From an uncultured Bacteroidales bacterium (GTDB taxonomy: Bacteria > Bacteroidota > Bacteroidia > Bacteroidales > F082), in NCBI GenBank assembly GCA_900318085.1, contig ONJF01000003.1, positions 1-64,000 of the forward strand: 64,000 bases of DNA. The letters are read 5' to 3'. The translations under genes were made by a program, and so were the position numbers. The notes beneath the pieces were generated by a model. That model worked only from the letters and a program-made list of their open reading frames with translations. It ran no database searches and had not been told where the DNA came from. Of this stretch, positions 61,534-64,000 are shown in pieces. Numbering within the stretch: the stretch's first letter is position 1; each line of letters begins with the position of its first letter.

Positions 61534-62655
61534 TTATTTGGAACGTTTTCCCCTGAAAACAATATTGCCAACAATCTTCCAAAAATACCTCCAGTCAGTG
61601 CGCAAAGGATGCTCCAAATAAGACTCCAAATAACGACGCTCACTGTCCTGGATCTCTTCCAAGGTCTCGGGCATGTCCACATAAAACGGAGGCAAAAGGC
61701 CTGGCTTGGTCTTAGTCCTCAGTTCTTGTAACTCTTTGGAATAGAGATTGAAATACTGTTGGCTCAATGGCCTGACGCCCACAATCTTCATCTGTCCCTT
61801 CAACACGTTGATGAACATAGGCAACTCATCGAGCCAGGTCTTGCGCAGGAACCTGCCCCACTCCGTGACACGGTAGTCATCGCTGAATTTGCCACCCACG
61901 TCAAGGTTGTTGTTCTCGTAAATGTAGGTCTGCAGGTATTCGGAATAGGCATACATCGTGCGGAACTTGAGCACATTGAACTTCTTCCCGTCCTTGCCTA
62001 TACGGCGCAACTTCACCAAGGGGCCATAGGTGTGCGGCTCGTCATGCGGCGCACGCTTCTTCTGGCCGATGACACAATAGCGGTCGTGGATGTACTGCTC
62101 GCTGACGACTTCGAAACCACAATAATACAACCTGCCCAAGATCTCGGGACGCGGGAAGACCTTCCTCACCTTCTTTGTACAAAGATAGTAGAAGCGTCGT
62201 GTCAATCCGAGTTTTGGGCACGCCCTATGCCACAGGAAATCAAAGAAATAGATAATCCGCGCAAGAAACCTGGGGTGTTTGCTGAAAATCTGGGCACGGT
62301 GTTTCTGGGCCGTGTCGAAGCTACAGACCAGATAACCGTCCTGCTTCAACTTGGCGTTGGCCTTGCGGAGGTAACGGTTCACGTAACGGATGGCGTTGAG
62401 ATGGTCTTCGGCCAGCAATACCTCTGCCTCCCCGTCGGGCGCTTGCCACGACTTTTCCGCATAGTCATTGAGCCAGGCCGAACGCTTGGGACCACGGGGC
62501 GTCTCGGCCACCGCAATCAGCTCACGCAACTGTTCAGGGGCATCGTCGAATTCAAACCTGGGGGCATGCTGGGTCTCGGCAACGGCAAGGTATTCCATGA
62601 CCTCGTCGTAGTTGTCGCGTGACGCCATATCGTTGAAGATACTTTTAATGCCCAT
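61534..62655 (-). CDS. Initiating sugar-phosphate transferase with atypical N-terminal domain (373 aa)
   Basis: The C-terminal ~180 residues are a bacterial sugar transferase (WcaJ/PglC type): RRIGKDGKKFNVLKFRTMYA, EWGRFLRKTWLDELPMFINV, LKGQMKIVGVRPL and KPGLLPPFYVD, with the expected Asp-Glu pair. It should start the glycan by moving sugar-1-phosphate to undecaprenyl phosphate. The N-terminal ~190 residues lack the usual multi-span membrane region. They resemble a degenerate methyltransferase-like domain (DGYLVCSFDTAQKHRAQIF) with only a short hydrophobic stretch at ~130-145. Similar long forms occur in Bacteroidales. The donor sugar is unknown. Confidence 0.88.
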   Translation of the reverse strand: MGIKSIFNDMASRDNYDEVMEYLAVAETQHAPRFEFDDAPEQLRELIAVAETPRGPKRSAWLNDYAEKSWQAPDGEAEVLLAEDHLNAIRYVNRYLRKANAKLKQDGYLVCSFDTAQKHRAQIFSKHPRFLARIIYFFDFLWHRACPKLGLTRRFYYLCTKKVRKVFPRPEILGRLYYCGFEVVSEQYIHDRYCVIGQKKRAPHDEPHTYGPLVKLRRIGKDGKKFNVLKFRTMYAYSEYLQTYIYENNNLDVGGKFSDDYRVTEWGRFLRKTWLDELPMFINVLKGQMKIVGVRPLSQQYFNLYSKELQELRTKTKPGLLPPFYVDMPETLEEIQDSERRYLESYLEHPLRTDWRYFWKIVGNIVFRGKRSK

Positions 62656-62670
62656 AGGTTTGTTTTATAA

Positions 62671-63801
62671 TCATTTTGTCAAAAAATCACGAACGGCCTT
62701 GCAGATCCTATCCTGGTCTTCTTCCGAAAGATAAGGATGGATGGGCAAGGAGATGACCGTATCGGCCAACTGGTCGGAGACGGGACAACGGTTGTCGTCA
62801 GGGTTCAGATAGTTGAACGCCGTTTGTCGATGCATCGGAATGGGATAGTAGCTGGCCGTAGGGATGTCGAGCGCCTTCAAGGCCGCCTGCAAACCGGACC
62901 TCACCTCCTTGTTCTCCACCTGCAACGTGTATTGCGCCCAACTCGAATAGAAGCCATCGGGGACAATGGGGGTCTTCACCACGTCCTTCAGCTTCTCGGT
63001 ATAGCGAGCCGCCACCTTGTTGACATCGACCAACTCATAATCCTTGAAAGCCTTCAACTTCACGATCAAGATGGCTGCTTGAATACTATCAAGCCGCGAG
63101 TTCATGCCGATGCGCACATTGTCGTAACGGTCGCTGCCCTTGCCATGGATATGATAGGACTCGAGCAACGCGGCCCATTCGTCGTTGTCGGTGAACACCG
63201 CACCGCCATCGCCATAGCAGCCTACGGGTTTGGCGGGGAAGAACGATGTCGTGGAGATATCGCCAAAGGTGCAGGCTTTTTGCTCGCCGATGCGACCACC
63301 GAAACCTTGGGCACCGTCTTCGAGGACATAAAGGCCATATCGGTCCGCTATCTTACGGATGGCCTTGAAGTCGGCGGGAAGGCCGAAGAGGTCGACGGCG
63401 ATGATGACGCGAGGCGTGAGTTGGCCAGCCTTCCGCGTCTGCTCGATCTTACGCTCAAGGTCGGCCACATCCATGTTGAAGGTGTCCTTGTCGACATCGA
63501 CGAAGACGGGTGTGGCGCCTTGCATGGCGATGACCTCGGCCGAGGCGAAGAAGGTGAAACTGGGCACGAAGACGGCGTCGCCGGGCTTCACATCCCAGGC
63601 CTTCAAGGCGAGCAACAGGGCATCGGTGCCACTATTGCAAGCCACACAGTGCTTCACTCCGACATACTCGGCGAAAGCCGATTCCATCTCCTTGATCTTC
63701 GGTCCCATGACATAGGCCGATGAGGCGACTACGTCGAGGATGGCCTTGTCCATTTCGTCCTTCAGGACGTTATATTGGGTTTTTAAATCTCTGAATTGCA
63801 T
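62671..63801 (-). CDS. wbpE: WbpE-like UDP-sugar aminotransferase (376 aa)
   Basis: This is a DegT/DnrJ/EryC1 family aminotransferase with PLP Lys191 in TSFFPAKPVGCYGDGG. VIAMQGATPVFVDVDKDTFNMD, EDGAQGFGG and NSRLDSIQAAIL resemble WbpE of the Pseudomonas pathway to UDP-GlcNAc(3NAc)A. WbpE aminates the 3-keto-glucuronate intermediate. The partial gene upstream looks like the matching WbpD-type acetyltransferase, which strengthens the call. The sugar transferase gene follows after 15 bp. Confidence 0.85.
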   Translation of the reverse strand: MQFRDLKTQYNVLKDEMDKAILDVVASSAYVMGPKIKEMESAFAEYVGVKHCVACNSGTDALLLALKAWDVKPGDAVFVPSFTFFASAEVIAMQGATPVFVDVDKDTFNMDVADLERKIEQTRKAGQLTPRVIIAVDLFGLPADFKAIRKIADRYGLYVLEDGAQGFGGRIGEQKACTFGDISTTSFFPAKPVGCYGDGGAVFTDNDEWAALLESYHIHGKGSDRYDNVRIGMNSRLDSIQAAILIVKLKAFKDYELVDVNKVAARYTEKLKDVVKTPIVPDGFYSSWAQYTLQVENKEVRSGLQAALKALDIPTASYYPIPMHRQTAFNYLNPDDNRCPVSDQLADTVISLPIHPYLSEEDQDRICKAVRDFLTK

Positions 63802-63807
63802 TTTTAT

Positions 63808-63898
63808 CAGTTGTTCAGGTGTCAGTTGTTCAGTTATTCAGTTATTCAGTTGTTCAGTTCATTCCTCATTCCGCATTCCGCATTCAACATTCCTCATT
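63808..63898. repeat. Short degenerate tandem repeats before wbpE
   Basis: CAGTTGTT/CAGTTATT units (63808-63858) are followed by CATTCCTCATTCCGCATTCC-type units (63859-63898). The second block is read in frame as the last codons of the WbpD-like gene. I see no promoter here. Confidence 0.6.
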
Positions 63899-64000
63899 CT
63901 TTCCAAATTTCCGTTAGTCTCCACATATTTCCGCCCGCATTCGCATTGCAGCGAGGCGTCAAGGCGTTTGCCGCATTCACAGACCCATCCGATCTGGCGC
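63859..64000 (-). CDS. C-terminal end of a WbpD/WlbB-like N-acetyltransferase (partial)
   Basis: The - strand frame from the right edge to the TGA at 63859 reads RQIGWVCECGKRLD, then a Cys-x-Cys pair and KYVETNG. The phrase (A)RQIGWVCECG..L with paired C-x-C motifs is the usual tail of hexapeptide acetyltransferases that act on UDP-3-amino sugars, a small zinc-ribbon-like end. The last ~16 residues are encoded by the CATTCC tandem repeat and may be extra. It is next to a WbpE-like gene, as expected for WbpD. Only 46 codons are visible, so the call is cautious. Confidence 0.55.
   Translation of the reverse strand, partial: RQIGWVCECGKRLDASLQCECGRKYVETNGNLERMRNVECGMRNEE

Noticed and set aside
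62737..63723. 328-codon + strand ORF over wbpE
   Set aside because: Antisense shadow; PLP-site and domain motifs lie on the - strand.
1..64000. tRNA or rRNA genes
   Set aside because: I noticed no cloverleaf-like sequences or rRNA motifs on either strand; a dedicated scan was not possible.

Overview
The window is a piece of a Bacteroidales (phylum Bacteroidota) chromosome. The evidence is Bacteroidota-type promoter boxes (TAnnTTTG), very few Shine-Dalgarno sites, a large secreted protein with cleaved-adhesin-type domains, a GT3 glycogen synthase fused to an alpha-glucan phosphorylase, and a long polysaccharide locus ending in Wza-, Wzc- and CpsB-like genes. The genus cannot be fixed from the sequence. 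Only the Dcp peptidase gene is on the + strand; every other gene I accept is on the - strand. The many long + strand ORFs are antisense shadows.

Layout. 1-8.3 kb: the 5' part of a giant surface protein, a small XRE-type regulator, a TPR/transmembrane protein with a putative regulatory C-terminus, and an NfeD/SPFH membrane pair. 8.3-18.4 kb: a glycogen operon (debranching enzyme, GT4 glycosyltransferase, an unexpected outer-membrane barrel gene, GH57 amylase, GT3-GT35 fusion). The last gene is broken by an out-of-frame deletion near its 3' end. 18.4-20.6 kb: a Dcp-type M3 peptidase lipoprotein. Two related structured repeats (12.5 kb and 20.6 kb) have the layout of REPINs.

20.8-64 kb: one very large surface-glycan locus, transcribed right to left. 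From its promoter side it holds a WbpD-like acetyltransferase (partial) and a WbpE-like aminotransferase; an initiating sugar-phosphate transferase; the Wzm permease; a VioA-like 4-amino-sugar transaminase with a PglD-like acyltransferase; and an acyl/aminoacyl module (adenylation enzyme, GNAT-ACP fusion, KASIII, free ACP, SDR). Next come LicD and a phosphonate pathway (PEP mutase fused to two nucleotidyltransferases, phosphonopyruvate decarboxylase, Fe-ADH). These are followed by Wzt among many GT2/GT4 glycosyltransferases and acyltransferases, a FkbH-like protein, a HipBA toxin-antitoxin pair, WecB, deacetylases, a MaoC hydratase, and finally Wza, the Wzc BY-kinase and the CpsB phosphatase.

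Most striking is 48.8-60.4 kb, a nearly gapless run of genes that appears to encode two decorations of one glycan. The first is a phosphonate, probably 2-hydroxyethylphosphonate because a reductase sits where the aminotransferase of AEP loci would be. It could be activated by the nucleotidyltransferase domains fused to PEP mutase and transferred by LicD. The second is a 4-amino-4,6-dideoxy sugar carrying an ACP-derived acyl and/or aminoacyl group. The gene families are clear; the chemistry is inferred.
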